From Clostridiales bacterium UBA6386 (lineage in GTDB: Bacteria; Bacillota; Clostridia; Oscillospirales; Oscillospiraceae): a stretch of 14,590 nt of DNA. The translations under genes were made by a program, and so were the position numbers. Of the stretch, positions 1 to 12,418 are shown piece by piece. The notes below the pieces were generated by a model. The model worked only from the letters and a program-made list of their open reading frames with translations. It searched no databases and was not told the DNA's origin. Location of the stretch: positions 310 through 14,899 of the forward strand of contig DJQM01000007.1 in assembly GCA_002437585.1 (NCBI GenBank). Reading direction: 5' to 3'. The first letter of the stretch is position 1; each line of letters opens with the position of its first letter.

Positions 1-1967
1 TCGGTGGCGTAGCCGAACATCTCAGCCAGAGGCACATAAGCGTCAATCTGGACGGCACCGGTACGGGTGATCTGACCCAGGATGTTGCCCCGGCGGGCGG
101 TGATGTCGCCGATAACGGTACCCATATATTCATCGGGCACGGTAACGGAGACCTTCATAATGGGCTCCAGAATGGTGGGATCGGCCTTCCGGCAGGCCTC
201 CTTGAAGGCCATGGAGCCGGCAATCTTGAACGCCATTTCGGAGGAGTCCACCTCGTGGTAAGAGCCGTCGAACAGAGTGACCTTCACGTCCACAACAGGA
301 TAGCCTGCCAGAACGCCAGCCTCCATCGCGCCCTGAATACCGGCGTCAACCGCAGGGATATACTCCTTGGGGATGGCACCGCCGACCACGGCATTGATGA
401 ACTCGTAGCCCTTACCGGGTTCGTTGGGCTCCACATGGATCTTGACGTGACCATACTGACCCTTACCGCCGGACTGACGGGCGTACTTGGTTTCCTGATC
501 CACCGCCTTGCGGATGGTCTCCTTGTAGGAAACCTGGGGCGCGCCTACATTGGCTTCCACCTTGAACTCACGGAGCAGACGGTCAACAATGATCTCCAGG
601 TGCAGCTCGCCCATGCCGGCGATAATGGTCTGCCCGGTCTCCTTGTTGGTGTAGGTCCGGAAGGTGGGATCCTCCTCAGCCAGCTTGGAAAGGGCAATGC
701 CCATCTTCTCCTGACCGGCCTTGGTCTTGGGCTCGATGGCCACCTCAATAACGGGCTCGGGGAAAACCATGGACTCCAGGATGATGGGATGATCCTCATC
801 GCAGAGGGTATCGCCGGTGGTGGTGTTCTTCACGCCCACAACGGCGGCGATATCACCGGCGTAAACCATATCGATATCTTCCCGGTGGTTGGCGTGCATC
901 TGCAGAATACGACCCATACGCTCCTTGACGTTCTTGGTGCAGTTGAGCACGGAAGTGCCCTTCTCCAGGGTACCGGAGTACACACGGAAGTAGCACAGCT
1001 TGCCCACATAGGGGTCGGTAGCGATCTTGAAGGCCAGAGCGGAGAAGGGAGCGTCGTCGGAAGCGGGACGGAAGTCCTCTTCCTCAGTCTCGGGGTTGAT
1101 GCCCTTGATGCCCTTCTTATCCAGGGGGCTGGGCATGAAATCAACCACCGCGTCCAGCAGCTCCTGAACGCCCTTGTTCTTGTAGGAAGTACCGCAGACA
1201 ACGGGAACCATCTCGTTGGCGATGGTCGCCCGGCGGATGACGGTCTTGATCTCCTCGACGGTGATCTCCTCGCCCTCCAGGTACTTCATGGCCAGGTCGT
1301 CGTCCAGAGCGGTGACGGCGTCCAGCAGCTTCTCGTGGTACTCGTTGGCCAGATCGACCATATCCTCGGGGATATCCTCAACCCGCACATCCTTACCCAA
1401 CTCATCATAGAAGACGTTGGCCTTCATGGTCAGCAGGTCGATGTTGCCCTTGAAGAACGCCTCGGAGCCGATGGGCAGCTGGATGGCAACGGCGTTGCAC
1501 TTGAGCCGCTCGTCGATCATGGCCATGACCCGGTAGAAGTCGGCGCCCATGATGTCCATCTTGTTGACGTAGATCATCCGGGGAACCTTGTACTCATCGG
1601 CCTGACGCCAGACGGTCTCGGTCTGAGGCTCCACGCCGCCCTTGGCGCACAGAACGGTGACAGCACCGTCCAGAACACGCAGGGAACGCTCCACCTCAAC
1701 GGTGAAGTCCACATGACCCGGGGTGTCGATGATGTTCAGGCGGCAGCCCTTCCAGAAGCAGGTGGTAGCGGCGGAGGTGATGGTAATACCACGCTCCTGC
1801 TCCTGCGCCATCCAGTCCATGGTAGCGGAACCGTCGTGAGTCTCGCCGATCTTGTAGTTCTTACCGGTGTAGAACAGAATACGCTCGGTGGTAGTGGTTT
1901 TGCCGGCATCGATGTGCGCCATGATGCCGAAGTTTCTGGTATTTTCCAGGGAATACTGTCTAGGCAT
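1..1967 (-). CDS. fusA: Translation elongation factor G, C-terminus cut by window edge
   Basis: EF-G is the ribosomal translocase: a cytoplasmic GTPase that drives tRNA-mRNA movement and, with ribosome recycling factor, splits ribosomes. The reading frame is open from the ATG at 1967 to the window edge, giving 655 complete codons of a family usually about 690-700 residues, so only the end of domain V is missing. GTPase motifs are intact: P-loop AHIDAGKTT (17-25), switch I RGITI (59-63), DTPGH with the catalytic His (81-85) and NKMD (135-138). The visible C-terminal part reads PLAEMFGYAT, as expected near the end of domain V. The start is fixed by the N-terminus MPRQYSLENTRNFGIMAHID and by an AAGGAG ribosome binding site at 1975-1980, 7 nt upstream. 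The rpsG stop is only 15 nt upstream, so it is the last gene of the str operon visible here. It is the canonical EF-G rather than a paralogue, judged by this context and intact motifs. Confidence 0.98.
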   Translation of the reverse strand, partial: MPRQYSLENTRNFGIMAHIDAGKTTTTERILFYTGKNYKIGETHDGSATMDWMAQEQERGITITSAATTCFWKGCRLNIIDTPGHVDFTVEVERSLRVLDGAVTVLCAKGGVEPQTETVWRQADEYKVPRMIYVNKMDIMGADFYRVMAMIDERLKCNAVAIQLPIGSEAFFKGNIDLLTMKANVFYDELGKDVRVEDIPEDMVDLANEYHEKLLDAVTALDDDLAMKYLEGEEITVEEIKTVIRRATIANEMVPVVCGTSYKNKGVQELLDAVVDFMPSPLDKKGIKGINPETEEEDFRPASDDAPFSALAFKIATDPYVGKLCYFRVYSGTLEKGTSVLNCTKNVKERMGRILQMHANHREDIDMVYAGDIAAVVGVKNTTTGDTLCDEDHPIILESMVFPEPVIEVAIEPKTKAGQEKMGIALSKLAEEDPTFRTYTNKETGQTIIAGMGELHLEIIVDRLLREFKVEANVGAPQVSYKETIRKAVDQETKYARQSGGKGQYGHVKIHVEPNEPGKGYEFINAVVGGAIPKEYIPAVDAGIQGAMEAGVLAGYPVVDVKVTLFDGSYHEVDSSEMAFKIAGSMAFKEACRKADPTILEPIMKVSVTVPDEYMGTVIGDITARRGNILGQITRTGAVQIDAYVPLAEMFGYAT

Positions 1968-1982
1968 TGATTTTCTCCTTGA

Positions 1983-2453
1983 TTACCAGCGGAAATGGGC
2001 GAAGGCCTTGTTCGCTTCGGCCATCTTGTGGACGTCCTCGCGCTTCTTCACGGATGCGCCGGTGTTGTTGGCGGCGTCCATGATCTCAGCGGCCAGCCGC
2101 TCCTTCATGGTGTTCTCGCTGCGGCCGCGGCTGTACTGGGTGATCCACCGCAGACCCAGGGTCTGGCGGCGATCGGGGCGGACTTCGATGGGCACCTGGT
2201 AGGTGGCGCCGCCCACCCGGCGAGCCTTCAGCTCCACGGCGGGCATGATGTTTTCCATAGCCTGCTGGAAGACTTCCAGGCCGTTCTTGCCGGTCTTGTT
2301 CTCGACAATTTCAAATGCGCCATAAACGACCTTCTGGGCAACGCCCTTCTTGCCGTCCAGCATGATGCTGTTTACGAGCTTGGTAACCAGAACGGAATTG
2401 TAATTGGGATCCGGAAGGACCTCTCTCTTGGGAACATTACCTCTTCTGGGCAC
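1983..2453 (-). CDS. rpsG: 30S ribosomal protein S7 (GTG start)
   Basis: S7 is the primary assembly protein of the 30S head. It binds the 3' major domain of 16S rRNA and contacts E-site tRNA. From the GTG at 2453 the protein is 156 residues, exactly the usual bacterial length, beginning MPRRGNVPKREVLPDP. Other family hallmarks are NSIMLDGKKGVAQ, VGGATYQVP and the closing HFRW. An in-frame ATG exists six codons upstream at 2471, but the codons after it (AAG GAG GGA) are themselves the ribosome binding site AAGGAGG, about 8 nt before the GTG. Starting at the ATG would therefore make the Shine-Dalgarno sequence coding and add a non-homologous MKEGSK. The gene sits between rpsL (158-nt spacer) and fusA (15-nt spacer). 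In E. coli S7 represses its own operon through the rpsL-rpsG spacer; whether that happens here is unknown, but the spacer is visibly structured. Confidence 0.97.
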   Translation of the reverse strand: MPRRGNVPKREVLPDPNYNSVLVTKLVNSIMLDGKKGVAQKVVYGAFEIVENKTGKNGLEVFQQAMENIMPAVELKARRVGGATYQVPIEVRPDRRQTLGLRWITQYSRGRSENTMKERLAAEIMDAANNTGASVKKREDVHKMAEANKAFAHFRW

Positions 2454-2460
2454 TTTGCTT

Positions 2461-2468
2461 CCCTCCTT
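2461..2468 (-). promoter_or_regulatory. Ribosome binding site deciding the rpsG GTG start
   Basis: The minus strand reads AAGGAGGG here, followed by seven bases and GTG. This is a near-perfect anti-16S match at ideal spacing. It overlaps the codons directly after the alternative ATG at 2471, which argues strongly against that ATG being used. Confidence 0.9.
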
Positions 2469-2494
2469 CATATGATAATGATTTCATCGGTACT

Positions 2495-2569
2495 CGAAAG
2501 TGTGACTTTCGTTGTGCCTGGCCAGAGGTTTCATCTATATAAAACCATCTTGGCAAGGCGATGCCTTGC
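2495..2569 (-). promoter_or_regulatory. Three consecutive stem-loops in the rpsL-rpsG spacer (candidate S7 control region)
   Basis: The 158-nt spacer between the rpsL stop and the rpsG GTG holds three inverted repeats. In transcription order they are GCAAGGC/GCCTTGC with a 3-nt loop (2553-2569), GGTTT/AAACC with a 10-nt loop (2527-2546), and CGAAAGT/ACTTTCG with a 3-nt loop (2495-2511). None is followed by a T tract, so they do not look like terminators. In E. coli the rpsL-rpsG spacer is the S7 binding site for translational feedback. By analogy this could be a regulatory RNA element, but I recognise no known class, so the function is inference. Confidence 0.45.
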
Positions 2570-2612
2570 GAAAGGGCATGGAGTCAGGTAAATTGATTTG
2601 GCAGCAGAAGGA

Positions 2613-3038
2613 TTACTTCTTCTTACCGGCCTTGGGACGCTTGGCACCGTACTTGGAGCGGGACTGCATCCGGTTCTGCACGCCCTGGGTATCCAGAGTG
2701 CCGCGGATGATGTGGTAACGCACACCGGGCAGGTCCTTGACACGACCGCCGCGGATCAGCACCACAGAGTGCTCCTGCAGGTTGTGGCCAACACCGGGAA
2801 TGTAAGCGGAAACTTCCATACCGTTGGTCAGACGCACACGGGCGATCTTCCGCAGGGCGGAGTTAGGCTTCTTGGGGGTGGTGGTACGCACAGCAGTGCA
2901 CACGCCGCGCTTCTGAGGGGAAGGCAGGTTGGTAGCCTTGTTCTCCAGAGTGTTCAGACCTCTCTGCAGAGCGGGAGCGGTGGACTTGTAGCTGACCTGC
3001 TGACGGCCGGAACGAACCAGCTGATTAAAAGTAGGCAT
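2613..3038 (-). CDS. rpsL: 30S ribosomal protein S12
   Basis: S12 lies at the 30S decoding centre and controls tRNA selection accuracy. The 141-residue protein starts MPTFNQLVRSGRQQ. Compared with the 124-residue E. coli protein it carries a 13-residue insertion in the N-terminal region, typical of Firmicutes, plus a few extra basic residues at the C-terminus (KRPKAGKKK). The decoding loops TTTPKKPNSALRK (52-64) and GGRVKDLPGVRYH (97-109) are intact. The two lysines whose mutation causes streptomycin resistance (E. coli K42 and K87) are wild type, at 56 and 101, and the Asp methylthiolated by RimO in some bacteria is D102. The frame stays open 54 codons further upstream, but the ATG at 3038 has an AAGGAG site (3046-3051) 7 nt before it and gives the family N-terminus. 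It follows the L7Ae-like gene by 205 nt and precedes rpsG, the standard str arrangement. Confidence 0.98.
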   Translation of the reverse strand: MPTFNQLVRSGRQQVSYKSTAPALQRGLNTLENKATNLPSPQKRGVCTAVRTTTPKKPNSALRKIARVRLTNGMEVSAYIPGVGHNLQEHSVVLIRGGRVKDLPGVRYHIIRGTLDTQGVQNRMQSRSKYGAKRPKAGKKK

Positions 3039-3243
3039 TTGTTTTCTCCTTTCTTTGGTTCTCGTCGATTGACGGGTAATAGGAAGCTCTGATGAAATCG
3101 GCAAGAGCTGGCAGCGCGAGCTTTTGGTTCTGGTCAAGGTATGGAAAATGTGGGAATACTGGGCGTATTTTCCATTTTTCATACCGCAGGCCAGGGGCAA
3201 AAGATCCGCTGCCCAGCCGCAGACGATTTATTCAGAGTTTCCT

Positions 3244-3549
3244 CTATTCTACGGAACTTTCCGGTAGAATCTTGAGAACGGCCGCAGCCGCCGCGCCCAC
3301 CTCAATGCCGCAGGCGCGTCCCAGGTCTGCCATGTCGGCGACCCAGGCAATCTGGACTTGGTTCTCCCCGCACAGCTCAGCCAACGGCCGTGTCAATGCG
3401 GGGTCGGCGTTTTCCGCCAGATATACCCGGACGGCTCTTCCGGCGCGGACAGCCTTTTTCAGCTGTTTGGCACCGACCGCTACCTGCTCCCGGGAAATAT
3501 CCGGCAAATCGCCGCATTCCGGTATTTTACCTTTTTGCTTCCTATCCAT
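3244..3549 (-). CDS. rplGB: L7Ae-family K-turn RNA-binding protein (YbxF/RplGB-like)
   Basis: This is a small L7Ae/L30e/S12e/Gadd45-fold protein of the type found just upstream of rpsL in many Firmicutes (B. subtilis YbxF/RplGB). That protein binds kink-turn RNA in vitro; its cellular role is not settled. Family hallmarks are the VGAKQLKKAVRAGRAVRVYLAENADP segment (about 24-49), the ELCGENQVQIAWVADMADLGRACGIEVGAAAAAVL core (about 58-92), and the terminal GxACGIxVGAAAAA loop involved in RNA contact. The ATG at 3549 gives 101 residues, about 15-20 longer than usual, and has no Shine-Dalgarno sequence because a strong promoter ends only a few bases upstream. A later start, for example TTG at 3507, would give about 87 residues, closer to family length. 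The family assignment is firm and the start is not. It is the first gene of the str transcription unit here. Confidence 0.88.
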   Translation of the reverse strand: MDRKQKGKIPECGDLPDISREQVAVGAKQLKKAVRAGRAVRVYLAENADPALTRPLAELCGENQVQIAWVADMADLGRACGIEVGAAAAAVLKILPESSVE

Positions 3550-3559
3550 ACGAGATTAT

Positions 3560-3587
3560 ATTATACGCGTTTTCCGAAAAAAGTCAA
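3560..3587 (-). promoter_or_regulatory. Sigma-A promoter of the L7Ae-rpsL-rpsG-fusA operon
   Basis: On the minus strand TTGACT (3582-3587) is followed after 16 bp by TATAAT (3560-3565), which overlaps a second TATAAT (3555-3560). Transcription would start near 3553, only about four bases before the ATG at 3549. It lies in an AT-rich spacer and is the only convincing promoter before the str genes. Confidence 0.8.
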
Positions 3588-3646
3588 CAAAATTATTCCA
3601 GAATTTTTTGTGATTCTGACCTCCCACCTTACCTTTTCCCATTGTC

Positions 3647-3679
3647 CGCCTGTCAGGCGCGCCTGCCCGCCTCTGGCGG
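3647..3679. repeat. Two adjacent GC-rich palindromes in the TM2-L7Ae spacer
   Basis: The spacer holds CGCCT-GTC-AGGCG (within 3647-3659) and CCGCC-TCT-GGCGG (3667-3679), separated by the palindrome GGCGCGCC (3656-3663). The block is conspicuously GC-rich inside an AT-rich spacer. It could be a dispersed structural repeat; I cannot confirm copies elsewhere. Confidence 0.5.
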
Positions 3680-3710
3680 CTATGAGCGGCGGAACGTCGA
3701 CGCGCGAAAT

Positions 3711-3741
3711 CGGCCTGCCGTGAAAGTTCCGCGGCAGGCCG
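3711..3741 (-). terminator. Terminator-like hairpin after the TM2 gene, possibly bidirectional
   Basis: The perfect 10-bp arms CGGCCTGCCG (3711-3720) and CGGCAGGCCG (3732-3741) enclose an 11-nt loop, beginning 13 nt after the TM2 stop codon. Read on the minus strand, the stem is followed only by ATTTC and then GC-rich sequence. Read on the plus strand it is followed by TTCGTTTTT, a better T tract. The position suits termination of the DUF2752/TM2 unit, but the T tract would equally stop plus-strand transcription. Confidence 0.6.
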
Positions 3742-3754
3742 TTCGTTTTTAGAA

Positions 3755-4090
3755 TTACAGGACAGTCATTAGCTGATTGAAATTATAATCCTTCGCTTTT
3801 TTCTGAATGGTGAACCAATCGATAATCGTCAGAATACCGCATACGCCCGCGGTCAGCAGCTTCAGAACGCCCATGCCGATATCCCCCAGCATAAAGCGGT
3901 CAATGCCGAGCGTACCCAGGAATATCGAAACCAGAAGAAGCGTGGTCGGATCCTTGAACTCGATCGTGGTAAGCAAATTAAATTTTTGCTCATCTGCCGC
4001 CAGAAGTTTCTCCTTTACATAGATGATTTTCTCCGTTGGCAGATATTTTTGATTGGCTATGATGTAGGTATCCACTCTAGAAGCATCCAT
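3755..4090 (-). CDS. TM2-domain membrane protein
   Basis: This is a 111-residue protein with a TM2 domain: two closely spaced transmembrane helices (about 49-68 and 72-95) joined by a short turn. The diagnostic motif GTLGIDRFMLGDIGMGVLKLLT lies at 59-80, and DW follows the second helix. The soluble N-terminal half (MDASRVDTYIIANQKYLPTEKIIYVKEKLLAADE) is a helical, charged segment, and there is no signal peptide. The molecular function of bacterial TM2 proteins is not established. A GAGGAG ribosome binding site precedes the ATG by about 10 nt. It follows the DUF2752 gene by 39 nt with no promoter between, so the two form one cassette. The pairing of these two families suggests a shared membrane role, but that is inference. 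Confidence 0.88.
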   Translation of the reverse strand: MDASRVDTYIIANQKYLPTEKIIYVKEKLLAADEQKFNLLTTIEFKDPTTLLLVSIFLGTLGIDRFMLGDIGMGVLKLLTAGVCGILTIIDWFTIQKKAKDYNFNQLMTVL

Positions 4091-4129
4091 TTTTCAATCT
4101 CTCCTCGAAATATTATTTAGCCCCGACGT

Positions 4130-4462
4130 TCAGGGGATAATCACAATACCAAGCCAACGTAAAACACCATAACAGAACAGAATTCCCGCAAACGAACACA
4201 AGCATACATCCATCATCTTCGTGCGGCGAGTCTGAAGCTGATCCCGAAAAGCACAAGCAATAGGCGCAAAAGGAATAAACAAAAACAACGCATGATACCG
4301 CAGTGCCAGCCCCAAATCCCCGCGAAGAAACGCCAGCCATGCGCGAGTGACCCCACAGCACGGACACGGAATTCGCGTCAAATTATAAAAGGGACATCCG
4401 TATTGAAATAGGACGAATAAGAGCAAGCATGGAAGCCCAAGCGAAATATACTTCTTAGACAT
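4130..4462 (-). CDS. DUF2752 small membrane protein
   Basis: This 110-residue membrane protein has hydrophobic segments at about 6-22, 53-73 and 86-109. The DUF2752 signature, normally CPxxxxTGxPCPGCGxTRA, appears here as C23-P24 followed by LTRIPCPCCGVTRAW (28-42). The CP..CPxCGxTRA core is kept, but the usual first Gly is Arg30 and the Gly between the cysteines is Cys35, giving a CPCC cluster. The biochemical role of the family is unknown. The conserved cysteines could bind metal or form disulfides, which is a guess. No clear Shine-Dalgarno sequence precedes the ATG. It has its own promoter (4501-4529) and is followed by the TM2 gene, so both are expressed separately from rpoBC and from the str operon. 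Confidence 0.85.
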   Translation of the reverse strand: MSKKYISLGLPCLLLFVLFQYGCPFYNLTRIPCPCCGVTRAWLAFLRGDLGLALRYHALFLFIPFAPIACAFRDQLQTRRTKMMDVCLCSFAGILFCYGVLRWLGIVIIP

Positions 4463-4500
4463 GATGTTTCAGTAATAGCGGCAATTAACATTCCTCTTAC

Positions 4501-4529
4501 ATTCTAGCGAAATATTCGCTAAAAGTCAA
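4501..4529 (-). promoter_or_regulatory. Sigma-A promoter of the DUF2752-TM2 cassette
   Basis: The minus strand shows TTGACT (4524-4529), a 17-bp spacer and TAGAAT (4501-4506). Transcription would begin near 4494, about 30 nt before the DUF2752 ATG and just past the rpoC terminator. The spacer is almost entirely a palindrome, which suggests repressor control. Confidence 0.75.
4505..4521. promoter_or_regulatory. Operator-like palindrome inside the promoter spacer
   Basis: The perfect inverted repeat TAGCGAA-ATA-TTCGCTA (7-3-7) fills the space between the -35 and -10 boxes and overlaps the first two bases of the -10. A bound dimer would block RNA polymerase, so a repressor operator is the natural reading. 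I do not recognise the regulator; it does not match LexA, CopY/BlaI or Rex consensus sites. No regulator gene is present in the window. Confidence 0.6.
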
Positions 4530-4549
4530 TAGTGAAAACTTTGCCATTT

Positions 4550-4590
4550 AAAACAATAAGAAATCCCCTCCGCGCATGACACGCGGAGGG
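4550..4590 (-). terminator. Intrinsic terminator of rpoBC
   Basis: Just after the rpoC stop, the arms CCCTCCGCG (4566-4574) and CGCGGAGGG (4582-4590) form a 9-bp GC-rich stem with a 7-nt loop. On the minus strand it is followed by the T-rich stretch GATTTCTTATTGTTTT. The orientation fits termination of rpoBC transcription before the DUF2752 promoter. Confidence 0.85.
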
Positions 4591-4602
4591 AAAGTCAAAA
4601 AC

Positions 4603-8310
<3,708 letters not shown>

Positions 8311-8316
8311 GTGTAG

Positions 8317-8321
8317 CCTCC

Positions 8322-8323
<2 letters not shown>
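8317..8323 (-). promoter_or_regulatory. rpoC ribosome binding site overlapping the rpoB stop codon
   Basis: The minus strand reads TAAGGAGG, where TAA is the rpoB stop and AAGGAGG is the rpoC Shine-Dalgarno sequence, six bases before the ATG. Ribosomes terminating on rpoB therefore sit on the rpoC initiation site, consistent with equal production of beta and beta'. Confidence 0.85.
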
Positions 8324-11996
<3,673 letters not shown>

Positions 11997-12068
11997 CACA
12001 GCCTTTCTTTCGAGTTGTGTTGCTTATGATACGCCCCGCGCAGTTGTCAATATTCGCAAAGTTCCTAC

Positions 12069-12097
12069 TTGACAGCCGCCCGCTACTGTGTTAGAAT
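12069..12097 (+). promoter_or_regulatory. Plus-strand sigma-A promoter facing the rpoB promoter
   Basis: TTGACA (12069-12074), a 17-bp spacer and TAGAAT (12092-12097), with a TG one base before the -10 (extended -10). This is 11 of 12 consensus positions. It points away from rpoB, into the oncoming rpoB promoter, with a predicted start near 12104. Confidence 0.7.
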
Positions 12098-12152
12098 GAC
12101 CTGGTAAGGAAGGAAGTCCGCAGATAGGCATAGTATCACAGTATGGACAATC

Positions 12153-12181
12153 ATTATAGCATAGCGGCCAAATCCTGTCAA
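12153..12181 (-). promoter_or_regulatory. Consensus sigma-A promoter of rpoBC
   Basis: The minus strand shows TTGACA (12176-12181), 17 bp, then TATAAT (12153-12158), with TG one base before the -10. All 12 box positions match consensus. The predicted start near 12146 gives rpoB a leader of about 150 nt. Confidence 0.88.
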
Positions 12182-12200
12182 TGAATAATTTCCACAATTC

Positions 12201-12223
12201 CGAGGCTCCCGCCTCGTTTTTTT
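12201..12223 (+). terminator. Plus-strand intrinsic terminator
   Basis: CGAGGC-TCCC-GCCTCG (12201-12216) is followed directly by seven T residues (12217-12223). It is strongly directional for the plus strand, because on the minus strand the stem is followed by GAATTG. It lies about 100 nt downstream of the plus-strand promoter at 12069-12097 and has no protein gene before it. Confidence 0.75.
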
Positions 12224-12280
12224 ATGCCCTTTTCACCAGTTTTCGATCTCAGCTGACAAACGCTCCCGAAAATTCTCGCA

Positions 12281-12350
12281 GGGGACGATGCCCTCATCGT
12301 CCCGCGGATACATGCTGTCGGTTTTGTGGGGCGATGTGGGCATCGCCCCC
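12281..12350. repeat. REP-like double palindrome
   Basis: There are two 9-bp stem-loops, each with a 4-nt loop: GGGACGATG-CCCT-CATCGTCCC (12282-12303) and GGGGCGATG-TGGG-CATCGCCCC (12328-12349). The outer arms are also related, since GGGGACGATGCCC at 12281 is nearly the reverse complement of GGGCATCGCCCCC ending at 12350, so the whole unit can also fold end to end. This GGGGCGATG...CATCGCCCC style resembles dispersed intergenic palindromic repeats I associate with Oscillospiraceae-type genomes. Copy number cannot be judged from one window. Confidence 0.65.
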
Positions 12351-12386
12351 TACAAGTTCTGAATTGGCCATCAGACACATTGAAAT

Positions 12387-12418
12387 TGCGCACCGATGAT
12401 TTTTATCACCGGTGCGCA
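12387..12418 (-). terminator. Terminator-like hairpin after the LTA synthase gene
   Basis: The arms TGCGCACCG (12387-12395) and CGGTGCGCA (12410-12418), plus an inner TGAT/ATCA pairing with a TTTT loop, form a long stem starting 11 nt after the stop codon. On the minus strand it is followed by ATTTCAATGTGTC, a weak T tract, so it is probably the 3' end of this transcript but not a textbook terminator. Confidence 0.6.

Larger units (their letters stand above)
12104..12223 (+). ncRNA. Candidate ~120-nt small RNA, antisense to the rpoB promoter/leader
   Basis: The candidate is defined by a near-consensus promoter (12069-12097) and an intrinsic terminator (12201-12223) on the same strand, with no open reading frame of note between. 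Its first ~43 nt would be complementary to the 5' end of the rpoB leader, and the rest covers the rpoB promoter. Apart from the terminator stem I see no strong secondary structure, only short possible pairings such as GTCC/GGAC (12116-12119 with 12145-12148). I do not recognise a known RNA family; it is not like 6S RNA, SRP RNA or tmRNA. The promoter could instead be the relic of a lost divergent gene. Confidence 0.4.

Noticed and set aside
255..1970. Open frame of 571 codons on the plus strand opposite fusA
   Set aside because: Mirror frame of fusA with the same biased composition.
2613..3038. Possible streptomycin-resistance changes in S12
   Set aside because: Both key lysines and the surrounding loops are wild type.
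3138..3185. Inverted repeats (ATGGAAAAT/ATTTTCCAT and GGTATG/CATACC) in the L7Ae-rpsL spacer, considered as a terminator
   Set aside because: No T tract follows on the minus strand, and the downstream str genes need read-through. At most it is an RNA stem of unknown role.
3092..3752. Several plus-strand open frames of 120-170 codons around the L7Ae-like gene
   Set aside because: They cross a promoter, the intergenic palindromes and the L7Ae-like gene, and show no protein family features.
12022..12050. Second minus-strand rpoB promoter using TTGACA at 12045-12050
   Set aside because: The best -10 (TATCAT) is only 13 bp away and the correctly spaced hexamer (ATAAGC) is a poor match.
12178..12399. 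Short open frames of about 70 codons on both strands in the rpoB upstream region
   Set aside because: They run across the promoter, terminator and REP-like palindromes, lack ribosome binding sites and resemble nothing known.
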